Shown piece after piece: positions 43,108-54,725 of a stretch of DNA of 64,000 nucleotides. The DNA comes from Parasponia andersonii (taxonomy: Eukaryota; Streptophyta; Magnoliopsida; Rosales; Cannabaceae): contig JXTB01000176.1 of the NCBI GenBank assembly GCA_002914805.1, forward strand, positions 259,181 to 323,180, given 5' to 3'. The translations under genes were made by a program, and so were the position numbers. Positions within the stretch are counted from its first letter, which is position 1, and each line of letters begins with the position of its first letter. The notes below the pieces were generated by a model. It searched no databases. It saw only the letters and a program-made list of their open reading frames with translations, and was not told where the DNA came from.

Positions 43108-46100
43108 ATGGAGGGCCAGCTGTTGAAGCAACCTAATTCTTCCATGGCTGAAAACAGTAGTGATGATCTTCCCTCAACATTATCATTGCCCTCCTCATAC
43201 GATGACGACGTCGTTTCATTCTTCGATAAAATCCCTCCGGGGTACAGATTCGTACCAACGGATGAAGAACTCATAGGCTACTTGCAGAAGAAGATAAAGA
43301 ATCAATCCATGCCAAAGAACAGAATTAGGGATATTGAGTTATACAATTGGAATCCTTGGGATCTAGAAGGTATGTATATGGTGAATTAATATAATTATAT
43401 CCATTTTTGTAGTCTTTTCTTTATTTTCTTTTTCTCTTTGAAGAATTTGTTTGGTTTGATGTTAAATTCATGTGAGTGCCTTTTACTTTCCAGAATGATT
43501 CTTTTATATTTCTTTGAAATTTTTTCAGTTATTTCAAGTGCGGTTTACGTAAATTTTTTGGTCTCTTTTTTTTTTCGTTGGGTTCGGATACATACCCACG
43601 GGAAATAAAAAACAATTTCTAATTTAAATTTTAAAACTCATTTGGTTTTATGTCTTCCAAAATAATTCTTTATAAAAAGATTATCTGGCCACATTGATTG
43701 ATTTTAAGTATGTTATATTTTACCTTGGTATATATTATATATACCATTTACAAAGTAATTCTCTGATATATAAGATTTCCACTTTTTTTTCCCCTTAACA
43801 TTTTTTATTGTTATATAAATATTATTGTGAGTAGTATTAGAATGTTTTCTCTAGTACTAATTTTTGTCAAGTACAGATTGAGAGTACATTATTTATATTA
43901 TGCTCTTAATTTGTTTGTTATTTTTTGTGTGTGAAATCTGAATAATGATCGGACCTAGTAATTAATGAGAAAATTTTATTTGGTATTATTTGACACAAAA
44001 TGCTACGTGCCAAAAAGAATAAACAAAAATACTAGCAAAAGAAATTTTTCGTACGTGTCTTATTCTAGTACCCTCTCAGTACTAATTGATAGAAATTATT
44101 GGCATGGAAGATATGTATTACAATATCTCATCTCAAATAATTCATCACAATTCTTCAGATTTATACAAGAGCTTATAACTAGAATAGTTTTTATCGTACT
44201 TAAATTATGATTGGATACCAACTATATTGATATTATTAACGAAATGCATTCCCACTTAATTTGCTGAGTATCATCAGCTTTAAAAAATAATAAATAAAAA
44301 AAACATAAAATTCGTAAGTNNNNNNNNNNNNNNNNNNNNNNNNNNNNNNNNNNNNNNNNNNNNNNNNNNNNNNNNNNNNNNNNNNNNNNNNNNNNNNNNN
44401 NNNNNNNNNNNNNNNNNNNNNNNNNNNNNNNTTATTTTGTGTCTTTCTTAACTAAGTACTAGTCCTTAAAATCTGTTTTCATAAGCTAATATTACAAAAA
44501 TACTGGTGAATCAGAAAGATATAGCTTTTGATCACGAGCATAAAACTCTCTCATCGTTTATTGTACCTAGTATGATATTTTATTGCTTATTTTCCATTAA
44601 TCTTTGTGTGCTCTTAAGTAACATGATTAATTATGCCATACGTGATAACAATGTATGTGTTTAACTATATCTTCAGAAAAATACAAGCTGCATAGGTCAG
44701 ATAAAAAAGAACGGTATTATTTCACTCCACGGGATCGAAAATACAAGCACGGACGACGTCCAGGCCGAGCTGCCAAAGGTGGGTACTACAAAGCTATAGG
44801 GAAAGAAGCAGAAATACACATAGGAGGGCAGCTTGTTGGATTTAAGAGAGCATTAGTGTTCTACAGAGGAAAAGCTCAAAATGGTGACAAAACAGAATGG
44901 ATTATGCATGAATACAGGCTTTACTCTCCCGAGGGGCGAGAACGCAAAGGAGAAGATGACATGAGGGTACGTACAAACTTTCAACTTCTTTCTTATAATC
45001 TATGGAAAAAAAAAAAAAAAACCATGTATCTTCACTGATAATTAGTTATTTATTTACGCATATCATCTTACTAAAATGATATTACGTAAGTTTAAAAACG
45101 CGTGCACATAGCCACTAATAATTCAGTCATATATTATTCTATCTGGTATTAGAAATAAGATATATATTAATTCTTCGTTTCTATCATGTGTCAATTTTCT
45201 TACACACGTCTTTTGATATATGAGTAGTTGCAATGACTAGCAAATGCTTAATTTGTTCTCCTATTTCATATTCATTTCTTTTTATTTTATTTTTTTCTTC
45301 TGTTTTCATTTTATATTACTATTTGATTCTGAAGCTAAAAACCAGCTGATGTTTTTGTGTACAGCTTGATGACTGGGTTCTTTGTAAGCTATATAAGACG
45401 CTCCATCATCGAAGTAGAAACGAAGAGGAATCTGGTAATGGAGTCGAAGACATACAGCCAGTGGAAGAATACCAGAGTTGTAATCAAGTCGAATCTAATC
45501 ATCAAATGGAAGAGATTCTTTCTTTTGAGCAAGAAATTCCTCAAGGGAGTAACACTCCCTATGAAACAGAGTCATATGTCCACAACGATTATGCTTCTGC
45601 ACCTTATGACAATGCGTACGCATCTAGTTCATTCTTCTCGAGTGAGCAACAGCCCATTCAACCGAGCCCGAGCGACATCTATTCATCCACTGGCAATCTC
45701 GGTAACTACGGAGAACTTTCATTCTACACCGTAGACGCAACTCCCATTAATCAATGCCAAGCTTTCTTCAACCCCAACCACTTGATGAGCAATGGCGGAC
45801 CTCGACCAGTATCATACACTTCCAATCCCTACATTGATTATGGTTCTACTCCAAGTCCGGCAATTCAAGAACCCATTCAGCCGAGCCTGAATGCCTTTCA
45901 TGATATACATAACCTTGGCTTGGATACTCACAGTGGACTTTCATCGAACATGTTCGGTGCAACTCCAACCGATCCACAACAATCTTCCTCCGGTTACAAC
46001 AATGGAAGTCCTCAAGATGAAGAGTTGGAGCTCCTGTTGTCAAAACTAGCGGATCACATTCAAGGAGTGAACACTCAACAACCCATTACTCGTCTTTCGG

Positions 46101-46177
46101 CTATTTTTGATCCTGGTCCTCGTCTTAATTCGGTTACTACAAATCAAGTTCCCCATATCAGCAACTCAGAAACATGA
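43108..46177 (+). CDS. NAC-domain transcription factor 2 (three exons, 454 aa)
   Basis: Tandem paralogue of the gene at 32875. Exons 43108-43369, 44677-44966 and 45365-46177; GT-AG introns at the same codons and phases (1 and 0). The NAC domain covers about residues 41-200: [104 protein letters not shown]. It acts as a nuclear DNA-binding regulator. The C-terminal region is shorter (270 residues in exon 3), with about two diverged copies of the 55-residue repeat, and ends with the shared [10 protein letters not shown]...AIFDPGPR motif. It lacks the strongly basic stretch found after the NAC domain of the first gene. Intron 1 contains an assembly gap (44320-44431), but all exons are complete. 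Confidence 0.95.
44320..44431. other. assembly gap (112 N) in NAC2 intron 1
   Basis: A run of undetermined bases entirely within the first intron; coding sequence is unaffected. Confidence 0.99.
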
Positions 46178-46695
46178 GTGACTTTATACTACAGCCTTAA
46201 GTGCAGGACAATTTGGTTTAGTAGTTATTTTGGTATTCGGAATTTTTAGGACCATCTTTGCCTTTTGTCCTTTTTTTAAAAAAAAAAAATTTATTTAGTT
46301 TTAAAATTTTAGGAATTTCATTTTGCTATTTTTGATTTTTGGATTCAACATTATTGTATTGAGAATGGTTAAAAATTGCCTAGTTAGAACTGTTATTGGA
46401 AGTGTTTAAAAAGCTCTTTATTTTTTTTGCCCTTGACATAACGTGTGTATGTATATCCATTACAATAAATAGAAACAGTGATGGACTTTGGATGCGAGCC
46501 TTTGTTAGATTTGGCTGATTGTTTAATTCTTTTTTGTTTTACCTAGGAAGCCTTTTTAACCTGCTTCCCTTCCTTCTTTGTTTTTATTTTTTTTAATACA
46601 AAAATTTATAGCCCACTTAAATGACCTGTTTGGTCTTTTAATTCCTTCTTCGAAGCTTTTTGCTGACTTCTTTGTGTACGTATCTATTCCTGCAC

Positions 46696-46735
<40 letters not shown>

Positions 46736-48230
46736 CTTCCATCAGTTGAATAGATCAGAAAAATCAAGGCTTTCTTTTCTTCTTTCAATTTCACTTCTAT
46801 AACCCCTGCAGCAGACTGAAAATTCTCTTTACGCCAACAACAGAGGTAATCGTAAGGTGTGTTCTCCTTATTTCTATGGTTTTGATTTTCAGATAAAATT
46901 TTGAATTTGATTTTATGCATAAAACTTATTATATTGAACTGATATTATGATACGTATTTTAAAATACTGACCTTTATTGAATATTTGAAGTTGAAATTTC
47001 GGCTACATTTAGATATGTAACTGGGTTTTATTTCCTTTTTTTTTTCCCCCTTTGTTCAAGAGGAATACGGCTTTCTTAAATTTTAATCTCAACAAGAAAG
47101 GATAAGGGGATGGCCATTTTATAATAAACCTAAAGTATATTCACACACACAAAAAAAATGATAATTATTGAGGCCTCATCTCTACAGAGATTCCCAGAAA
47201 AAAAAAAAAAAAAACAGTGTTATTTGAAAAGTTAAATAAGTGATTAACTTATTTTATTGTTTTGATTTGAATTTGAGTTTATTTGCATTTATTTTAATTG
47301 ATGGGTNTTTTTTTCAGTTTGAAGATTAAATGATTTCTTAAATAATAGTAATTGGACTCATTTGCTGCACGAACCACAGAGGTAAAGGTACGGTAGTTAC
47401 AATGTTTGACTATATGCTAGCATATAATATATTGTAAAATGTTATTTTATTATTTTTTTTTTTTGGTTTTTTACGTAGATTATATATTAAGAGTTAGAGC
47501 TTGTTTAATTGGTCAATGAATATTAAATTTCTCCTTTAGCTTTGTATAGGTTGTTCTGTTTATGTTCATTCTTTTCAAATAATTTTCACGTTTCCCTTGC
47601 CATTACTCTGCTTCACCATTCTTCTCCCTTTTAATTGTCCATCTCAATGGAAATGAAAGTCAGTTGTGTCCCCATATAAATAATAATAATAATTAAAAGA
47701 AAAGGAGGAAAAGAGAAAATCAACGAATCAACTGTAGATTCATCTCATCGTCTGTTGAAGTTTAATATGGACATCATAGTCGTAATAATATTCTCTTTCA
47801 CTTGGTGTTTCTTTTATTAATCGATTTCCTTAGTTCAAAGTTTCTATTGACACAATCTGAAAAGAATCAGTGTAATTTTTCTTAACTTTCTGTTTCTTTG
47901 TGCAAGCTATTGGATTCATGTCTAGACTTGTGATTACAGAATTGTATGCAAATGATAAATGGAAAATAGACCTAGGAAATGTGGATGTTTTCAGATATTT
48001 TACTCATCAGTATCTTCTTAGGGCACCCCATTTACATACATAGTTCGAGATTTAGTAATTGCCGTGAAAAAATTTGCACTACAGAAACTTTATATGGAGT
48101 CGAGGAATATGACTCAAATAATGAGGTTTTCTTTGTTTTTTATGCTTTTGAATCTCAACCTAAAAGGCTGTTACTAGCCACTGGAATCTCAACCAAAAAA
48201 AGCTTTTCCCCTGACAAAATATAATAATAT
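46178..48230. other. intergenic after NAC2, possible leader exons
   Basis: The NAC2 3' region (46178-46450) is T-rich. At 46690-46735 lies a (CT)n tract of about 35 bp, then a leader-like stretch ending AACAACAGAG|GTAATCG (46844). A second similar stretch ends AACCACAGAG|GTAAAGG (47380), preceded by a pyrimidine-rich TTTTTTTCAG (about 47317). These look like non-coding leader exons with splice sites, but no coding exon follows before the next retroelement at 48231. A single N lies at 47307. Confidence 0.3.
46697..46733 (+). repeat. (CT)n microsatellite
   Basis: An uninterrupted CT run in a leader-like context upstream of a possible non-coding exon. Confidence 0.95.
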
Positions 48231-48704
48231 TGCTTGGTTTTTTTTTTTTTACCACCACAAATAGTTGATCTGCTTAATTTTAAAAAATATAATTAACTAA
48301 CTAAGGAATAGATAATGACTCATTATTATGTAGTCACTCAATCTCAATATTATATTATATTATATTATATAGTTTCCTATTCACAAAATTAGGAAATCTA
48401 AAGCCATCTTCATTTATATAAAAAGAGCTCAGTCTTATAATTTTTTATCTCACAGTCATCTCACAATCATTTTACCATACACTCATCTCTGTAATTCTTT
48501 CTTTGCTCTTATCTTGAAACTTAGAGAAACTCTTGTAATTTTTCAGAAAATAGTACAGAACAGTGGATGTAAGTTCATCTTTTTTGGGGTTAAACTACTA
48601 TAAAATTCTTATCTCCTTATTTACTTAGCTTTATTAACTATTTTCATACACAAGCTACATCTTGTAATTTTCTAAATTCGTTGTTGACAAAATCTCTATC
48701 AATA
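48231..48704 (+). repeat. 5' LTR of the Tat-type element
   Basis: Starts TGCTTGGTTT, ends ATCAATA (partner ends GCCAACA). TATATAAAA at 48415-48423 is the likely promoter, followed by a transcribed part GAGCTCAGTCTTATAATTTT that matches the 3' LTR. Confidence 0.85.
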
Positions 48705-48762
48705 ATTGATGCTAGAAGGATGACTATTCCAGCAAAGAGTTTGTCAATTTCGCTTCATCAAC

Positions 48763-49255
48763 ATGGCAAATACTAGAAACACCATCAGAAACGCTGGAGT
48801 TAGCCAAAGTCAACCTCAAAGTACAGCTGTTGTACAGGTCAATCTCGCTCAGGATCAGTCTAATGTGACTGCACCAGAGAACATTATCCAAATATAGGAT
48901 TGCATGGAGGATACTCTAGAAAACCTTCAACAAATCACCAGCCAGATTAATGATTCTTTGCGGTGACTTGTTGAAGGATAAATGGTAACTCCACCGTAGG
49001 ACAAACGTCCTAGAGATCATCCTGCTCGATGACCTAAGAGAGGAATTCAAATCCAAAAGACAGGAAATCACAACCAGCACAGAACCCAACAAGAGCACCA
49101 TGCAGATCGTACCTCTAAGAGAAAAGGCAAAGTCGCAGACTTGCCATAGGAATCTGGCACCGGGAGTTCGAGCACAGATTGTGATCATGGACAACTCTCT
49201 AGGAGAGCTCCCGTCGATTGTGATCATTTGAGCAACGAGTAGAATCGGCAATCGT
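48763..49255 (+). pseudogene. Tat element gag, N-terminal remnant
   Basis: ATG at 48763 opens MANTRNTIRNAGVSQSQPQS and continues VNLAQDQSNVTAPENIIQI before a stop, then DCMEDTLENLQQITSQINDS. The polar, Gln-rich composition is usual for the Gag start of Tat elements. After about 48965 the frame is lost. A minus-strand open frame here (48916-49251) is a shadow. Confidence 0.6.
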
Positions 49256-49499
49256 GAAACATCTTCGAAAGAGTTAGTAGGGAGCCAAAGTAAAACTCTG
49301 CAGACCTAAGACAACATCTGGATCAACGACGTTAAAGAGGTAGTCGTGAGCGATCATCATCACATCATAATGACTAAACTCTATCACATCGAGCTATTTC
49401 AGTGGAATCTTTACAAAGGTCACTACAGACCATGTCTAATCAACTAGTCTTACGTCGTGATAATAGCAACCAAAACCACCCTTACTACCAATAAGGGAC

Positions 49500-50100
49500 A
49501 ATGCGCTTCCTCCTAACATTGATGTACATAATCTGAGGAACGCACTAAATGCACTTGTTGAATGGGATGATCAATCACCATTCAATGAAGTAGTTCGAGC
49601 TACTGCACTTCCTGTCGGATTCAAATTTCTCACCATAAATACTTTTGATGGAAAATCTGGCCTATAGGACCATATGGATCACTTCAGTAACCTAATTGAG
49701 CTTCACCAGGTTGATGACCTTACACATTGCAGGCGCTTTGCTGTAACCCTCATAGGTGCAACAAAGAAATGGTTTAAAGGACTTCAGCCTAGTTTAATCT
49801 CGTCCTTACAGCAGCTTCAAACCACATTCTTAAGACAATTCCAGGCTGCAAAGAACTTACTGTCCTATTAATCAGTCTGTTTACTATTCGACAAGGTCCA
49901 GAGGAGGCATGCAATCTTACATTAATTGCTTTACCTTAGAACTGACTAAAGTCAACAACCCTCCCATAGGAGGAGTCTTAACTCTAATGATGGCCGGAGT
50001 GTAACTAGAGACTAAACTCTGGGAGGCGTTGTTAGAGCAAGAATGCAGGACTCTCAAAGACTTCTACCAGAGAATTGGTTAACATCTAAGGGTGATATCT
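49500..50100 (+). pseudogene. Tat element gag, capsid region
   Basis: Reads LPVGFKFLTINTFDGKSGL, a stop, then DHMDHFSNLIELHQVDDLTH, CRRFAVTLIGATKKWFKGLQ, SLISSLQQLQTTFLRQFQAA and, after a break, LEQECRTLKDFYQRIG. This is the retrotransposon gag capsid domain (pattern TYDGxxDPxDH...FPLTLxGxAxxWFxxLPPxSIxSFxxLxxxFLxxF). Stops at about 49665 and 49869 break it. Confidence 0.88.
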
Positions 50101-50429
50101 TCTCGAGAAAATCTTCATAAGACGAAGTAAGAAGGAGGAAAATATACAACCAAAGATGCGACCACAACAACTAACAATAATAATAACAAGAAGTCAAAAA
50201 AGAGGAAGAACAAGCAATCAGTTGAAAAGTAGCCCGAGCCAAAGAAGTAGGAGATTCTAAGAACTCCCCTATGATTCAACATTTATACTGAGCTGAGTGC
50301 ACCCATAGATCATATTTATGCGTTCATATATCAGCAAAAGCAGTATCGTTAACTGGGGTCGATAAAGTAAGATAAGGCAAAATGTGATCCCAATAAGTTT
50401 TGTCTTTATCATAACAACATTGAACACCA

Positions 50430-51180
50430 CACCAACTAGTACTATACCATGAAAGATGAGATCGAAAGGATAATAAAAGAAAGGCGGCTACGATAGTATA
50501 CCAGGCAGGATGATAGAGGTTTACATTGATGAAATGTTGGTGAAGTCGAAGAAAGCTGAAAATCACGCCAAGCATCTTGACAAAATGTTCAAAATTTTCG
50601 AAAGTATCAGATAAAGCTGAATCCCCAAAAGTATGTGTTTGGTATGGGATCTGGGAAGTTTTTGTGATTCATAGTCAATCAGTGAGATATCGAAGCTAAT
50701 CCTCAAAAGATCTAAATATTAATTGACATGTAGTCACCTCGTATACCAAAAGATGTACAGAGCTTGGCGGGAAGAGTGGCTATACTGAGCCGATTTATCT
50801 TAAGATCAACCGACAAATGCCAACCATTCTTCAAGGTGCTGAAAGGATCATAAATGTTTGAGTGAACCGAGAAGTACGAGCAGACGTCCCAAGAGTTGAA
50901 AGAACACTTGAGTTCTCCTCCAATCTTGTCAAAGACAAAGTCGTGGGAAAAGTTGTATCTATACCTCGCTGTTTTCAAATATGCGACAAGTGTTACGTTA
51001 ATTCGAGAAGAAGAAAATATACAATAACCTGTGTATTATGGAAGCAAAAGACTACTCAATGCCGAAATGAGATATCTACAGATGGAGAAGTTGGCACTAG
51101 CGCTTTTCATCTCATCTAGGAAGCTTCAACCATATTTCCATGTATATTCCATTGAGGTTTTCACAAACTTTCCATTAAAA
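50430..51180 (+). pseudogene. Tat element reverse transcriptase remnant
   Basis: Readable pieces across frames are IEVYIDEMLVKSKKAENHAK (from 50514), MFKIF, then NPKSMCLVW / KYVFGMGSGKFL (about 50620-50660), SLAGRVAILSRFILRSTDKC (about 50762-50820) and PFFKVLK. The catalytic box at 50522-50533 is YIDE where active enzymes have Y(I/V)DD. The first half of RT before 50430 is not recognisable. Frame shifts are frequent. Confidence 0.83.
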
Positions 51181-51312
51181 TAGGTTTTGCAAAAGCATGA
51201 AAGCGTCAAGATGATTACTCAAATGGATGGTTGAGCTGAGTCAATTTGTCATCAATTTTCAACCTCACACTGCGATTAAAGATCGTCAAACAAAAATGGA
51301 GCTAGTACAAAT

Positions 51313-51690
51313 TTGATGTTAATTAGTCCAGAAGGGTATAATATTCATTGCGTACTTCGCTTTAGATTTTTAGCATCAAATGATGAAGTAGAATACGAAG
51401 CATTGATTGTTGGACTTAAGCTCGCACAAGAGATGAAGTTAGAGATAATCGAGGTATTTTTTGATTCCCAATTAGTTATTTGTCAAGTAATTGGTAATTA
51501 CCAAGCAAGAGGAAGGAAAATATTGGCTTATCTACAAGAATTACAATGTCTCTTCTCAATGTTTATTGCATATATTATTCAGCTACTACCTCGTAGAAAA
51601 AATAGCCAAGTAGATGCCTTAGCTAAAATGGCCTCGACAAAGGATATGGGGTTACTGAAGTTGATAATCACCATCGATGTGCTCGTGTAA
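51313..51690 (+). pseudogene. Tat element RNase H
   Basis: An open stretch of 125 residues with LRFRFLASNDEVEYEALIVG (catalytic Glu in EYEAL), LKLAQEMKLEIIEVFFDSQL (Asp in DSQL), VICQVIGNYQARGRKILAYL and NSQVDALAKMAST (final Asp in DALAK). The pattern is the plant-type RNase H of gypsy elements, best matching Tat. It ends with a stop at 51688, after which no integrase is found. Confidence 0.9.
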
Positions 51691-51699
51691 GTGAGAAAA

Positions 51700-53270
51700 A
51701 TTTGTTGGTTAGTTACATTGAGGGGCGCCTCTCTAGGTTGAGAATATATGCACTTCATGGTTGAGACATATCTCTACAAGATTGAATGAATACAACTATG
51801 TGACTTCGACGAGATCTTCATTTAGTTGATCATACCTCAATAAGATCTCTATTTAGTCCTTGAGCTCTTAATATTCAAGCTTCTTTATTATATATGAGCT
51901 CCCTATTACGCGAGCTCTCCCTCTATATTCAAGCTCTCATTATATTTGAGCTCCCTATTATAAGAGCTCTCCATTATATTCGAGCTCCTCACTATCTTTG
52001 AGCTTTCTATTACGCAAGTTCTCCACCATGTTCGAATTTATTATCTTCGACCTAGACTAGATCATCACTCAGTTTCAAAAAATCTAGACAAGATATTTAC
52101 TTGATCATTGAGCTCTCCATATTAGAGCCTCATTATATTCAAGTTCCATCATATTCAAGCTCTCTAACTATGAGCTCTTCATACTATATGAATTTTCATC
52201 TCTACTATCAATAATTTTTCTCAAGTTTTTTTATCTTGTGTCGACTATTATGCGACTACTAACTCGTAGGATATCTTCATATATTTCGATGTCTCCATCA
52301 ATATGCATTTTCTTCTTGCGATCTATCTTCATTCTTATGCATTATCTACTTACAGTTTTATGATAATTATTGCAATACCATAAAACTGGGAAGATTATTC
52401 GTCATTCGAATTGATCAACAAACGACATTATTCCTTCAATTTATCATCTTGATACGTCTTATTCTATTGGTTCATCTATTATAATTTTGTGGCCGTCTTT
52501 GAACACCATAAAACTCAGGGGGCAATAGGATTAGATCGTTATCTCTTACTCGCTTCCTAAGGGACTATACACACGTTCATTTAGAGGAGTTGCAATTTTG
52601 GATCGCTAAATTTCTAAAATTTCTTAAAATCTTAGGATTTTTTTCTCACTTTATGCCATAGCATGTCATATTACGTAATATCCCTCTTCGAACAAACAAG
52701 CGACTAAACAAAATATCCATAGTTCGATATGATATATTGCTATAAACCCTATTTTGTCTTAGAACTTTTGGAAAACAAATATTGAGTTTACATCACTCAC
52801 GCTCATTGTTTTTCATAAGTGACCTAATCCATCCTACTATTGAAACCTTGATTTAAGTTATTTGATTCGAATCACAAGAATGTAAAGATCTATCTAACAT
52901 GATTTTAAGTTATCGATATGACATGGAATTTTGAATCTTCAGAATAACCTAACAATTCCTATAGGTTTATGCCTTATATAAGATTTTCAAATATGGTACC
53001 TCAAGTTAATATGCGAGGTGGCCTAACGATTCGTACGATTCACATCCAATTGAATAACGAGCTATGGATCTATCCTATAGAACAACTCGATTCTTATTTT
53101 ATGAAATAAAGCATCTTAAAGAAAATGCGAGCTCAGCCGAAAAGCATTCGACCCAAGGGTCAGGTATTTTTTACATCATTGTTTACTTTTAATATTTTTT
53201 GAATTTTCTAACATTTTACAAGAAAATTCGAAATATAACACCCTTTTAAACTACTAAAAAGCATAAAAGG
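51700..53270 (+). other. Tat element non-coding region with GAGCTC repeats, integrase absent
   Basis: Where an integrase of about 1.5 kb would be expected there is first a degenerate array of GAGCTC-containing units (51855-52200). Then comes AT-rich sequence with two pieces like CACCATAAAACTCAGGGGGCA (about 52503) and ACCATAAAACTGGGAAGA (about 52378), a type of sequence found after pol in Tat elements. So integrase was lost by deletion or replacement. Confidence 0.6.
51855..52200 (+). repeat. degenerate array of about 20-bp GAGCTC units
   Basis: Units follow the form GAGCTC(T/C)C(C/T)(A/T)TTATATTC, for example ATGAGCTCCCTATTACGCGA, TTTGAGCTCCCTATTATAAG and TTCGAGCTCCTCACTATCTT. More than ten diverged units run to about 52000; a second cluster follows at 52105-52190 after a 100-bp interruption. 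Confidence 0.8.
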
Positions 53271-53274
53271 AGTT

Positions 53275-53415
53275 TATGTCATTCACTAATTCAACTACTA
53301 TAAGCTACTCTTCAACGATGTAGGTGTCATCAACTATGTCTTCAAGGTAGAACACCTTGTTTTGTTTCTTGGCGACCTCATTAACCACCTTCAGGATTTT
53401 AATGAAAAAGTATCA
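53275..53415 (-). pseudogene. possible antisense ORF remnant in the Tat element
   Basis: On the minus strand a frame reads YFFIKILKVVNEVAKKQ and then NKVFYLEDIVDDTYIVEE before a stop near 53305. It is short, but its composition is protein-like, unlike the surrounding sequence. Tat-group elements are known to carry extra ORFs, often antisense, between pol and the 3' LTR. I do not recognise the sequence itself. Confidence 0.3.
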
Positions 53416-53949
53416 TGTCTAGATTGAGGCTTTTAGAATAAGAAGTATACGTCTTCAATACGAGCATTATTACGAATTTATGGTTGAGAAAAGATTTTCT
53501 TTAAAAGACTTTGCAGTATCTTTAACACTCTACTAGTAAACAGTCATATCGATAACGACATGGTACTTAAGCATTTCCTACCTCTCTATAAGTTTCTATA
53601 GAAGACTAATGTGATCACTTTTCAGTAGGGTACTTCACTTTTGCTCTTGCTATTAGAGAAGCGATGTTTTTCACTGTACTAAGAGTACGATCCTTATTAC
53701 ACTCACAAAATATTAACTTATTTATCTACAAAAAAAAAAGATGTCAACAACAGTATGGTGGAGCTTTTTGATCACTCTTTACACCTACCAACTCAATCAT
53801 CGACATCGACAAAGAAAAATTAAGAGAATTTACATCGAGTTCAACTAAAGACTTGAGCGAGAACTATTGATCATAATAGCATGAAATCAACTATTTTATC
53901 GAAGAAAGCTTTCAACAAGTCAAAGACGCATTAAAAGCTAGGGAGCTAT

Positions 53950-54402
53950 TGTTGTGTGGTTTTTTGACCACTATAAATAGTTGACCTACCTAATTCCTAA
54001 AAAATGCAACTAGCTAATTAAGGAGGAGATAATTACCCATTATTATGTAGTTACCCACTCTCAATATTATATTGTATTTTATTATATAGTTTCTTATTCA
54101 CAAAATTGAGAAATTTGAAGTCACCCTCACCTATATAAAGGAAGCTCAGTCTCATAATTTTTTATCTCACAATCACTTTACTATACACTCTCTGTAATTA
54201 TCTTTTTGCTCTCACTTTGAGACTTAGAGAAAATTTTGTAATTCTCCAAAAAATAGTGAAAAAATAGTGACATAGGCTCATCTTTTTTTAGGTTAAATCA
54301 CTGTAATGTCTCCTTATTTACTTAGTTTTATCAACTTTTTTTTACACACAAAGCACATTTTATAATTTTTTAAATTTGTTATTGACAAAACTTTTGCCAA
54401 CA
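53950..54402 (+). repeat. 3' LTR of the Tat-type element
   Basis: Starts TGTTGTGTGG after the polypurine tract and ends GCCAACA. It aligns with 48231-48704, with many substitutions and small gaps. CCTATATAAAGG is the counterpart of the 5' LTR TATA box. Confidence 0.87.
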
Positions 54403-54725
54403 AATAGTAACGAGTCTTTGGATTTTTCATACGCTAATACATACTAATTATCCTAGAGGAATCAACAAACCAATGGTTACTATCTTATATTGAATGCTGA
54501 AGACCGATTACCATATTTAGATCATTAGGCAAACTAAAAATATTTTTATAAATATGTAAATATGTTCTGTTTAAACTTAAAAAAAAAAAAAGGAGTGGAA
54601 GCCTGATACGCTAAACAAAATAAGTTCATGATTATTTGATTGTTATTATTTTAAAAAAATAATAATAATAGTGAAATAGTTAATGACAAAAACAAATAAA
54701 TAAATAAATAAATAAATAAACATGA
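54403..54725. other. intergenic, AT-rich, with an (AAAT)n microsatellite
   Basis: No gene. A run of AAAT repeats spans about 54693-54720. Confidence 0.6.

Larger units (their letters stand above)
48231..54402 (+). mobile_element. Ty3/gypsy Tat-type retrotransposon, defective
   Basis: A 6.2-kb element with LTRs 48231-48704 and 53950-54402 aligned along their length. The flanks AATAT (48226-48230) and AATAG (54403-54407) are a target duplication with one change. A polypurine-like AAAGCTAGGGAGC (53934-53946) precedes the 3' LTR. Coding remnants in order are gag, RT and RNase H. I see no integrase domain, and 51700-53270 holds repeats and non-coding sequence instead. The gag and RNase H patterns point to the Tat group. 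It is inactive. Confidence 0.88.

Noticed and set aside
48916-49251. A 111-residue minus-strand frame in the Tat gag region
   Set aside because: Hydrophobic and Ser-rich with no domain; it lies opposite decayed gag and not at the usual place of Tat extra ORFs.
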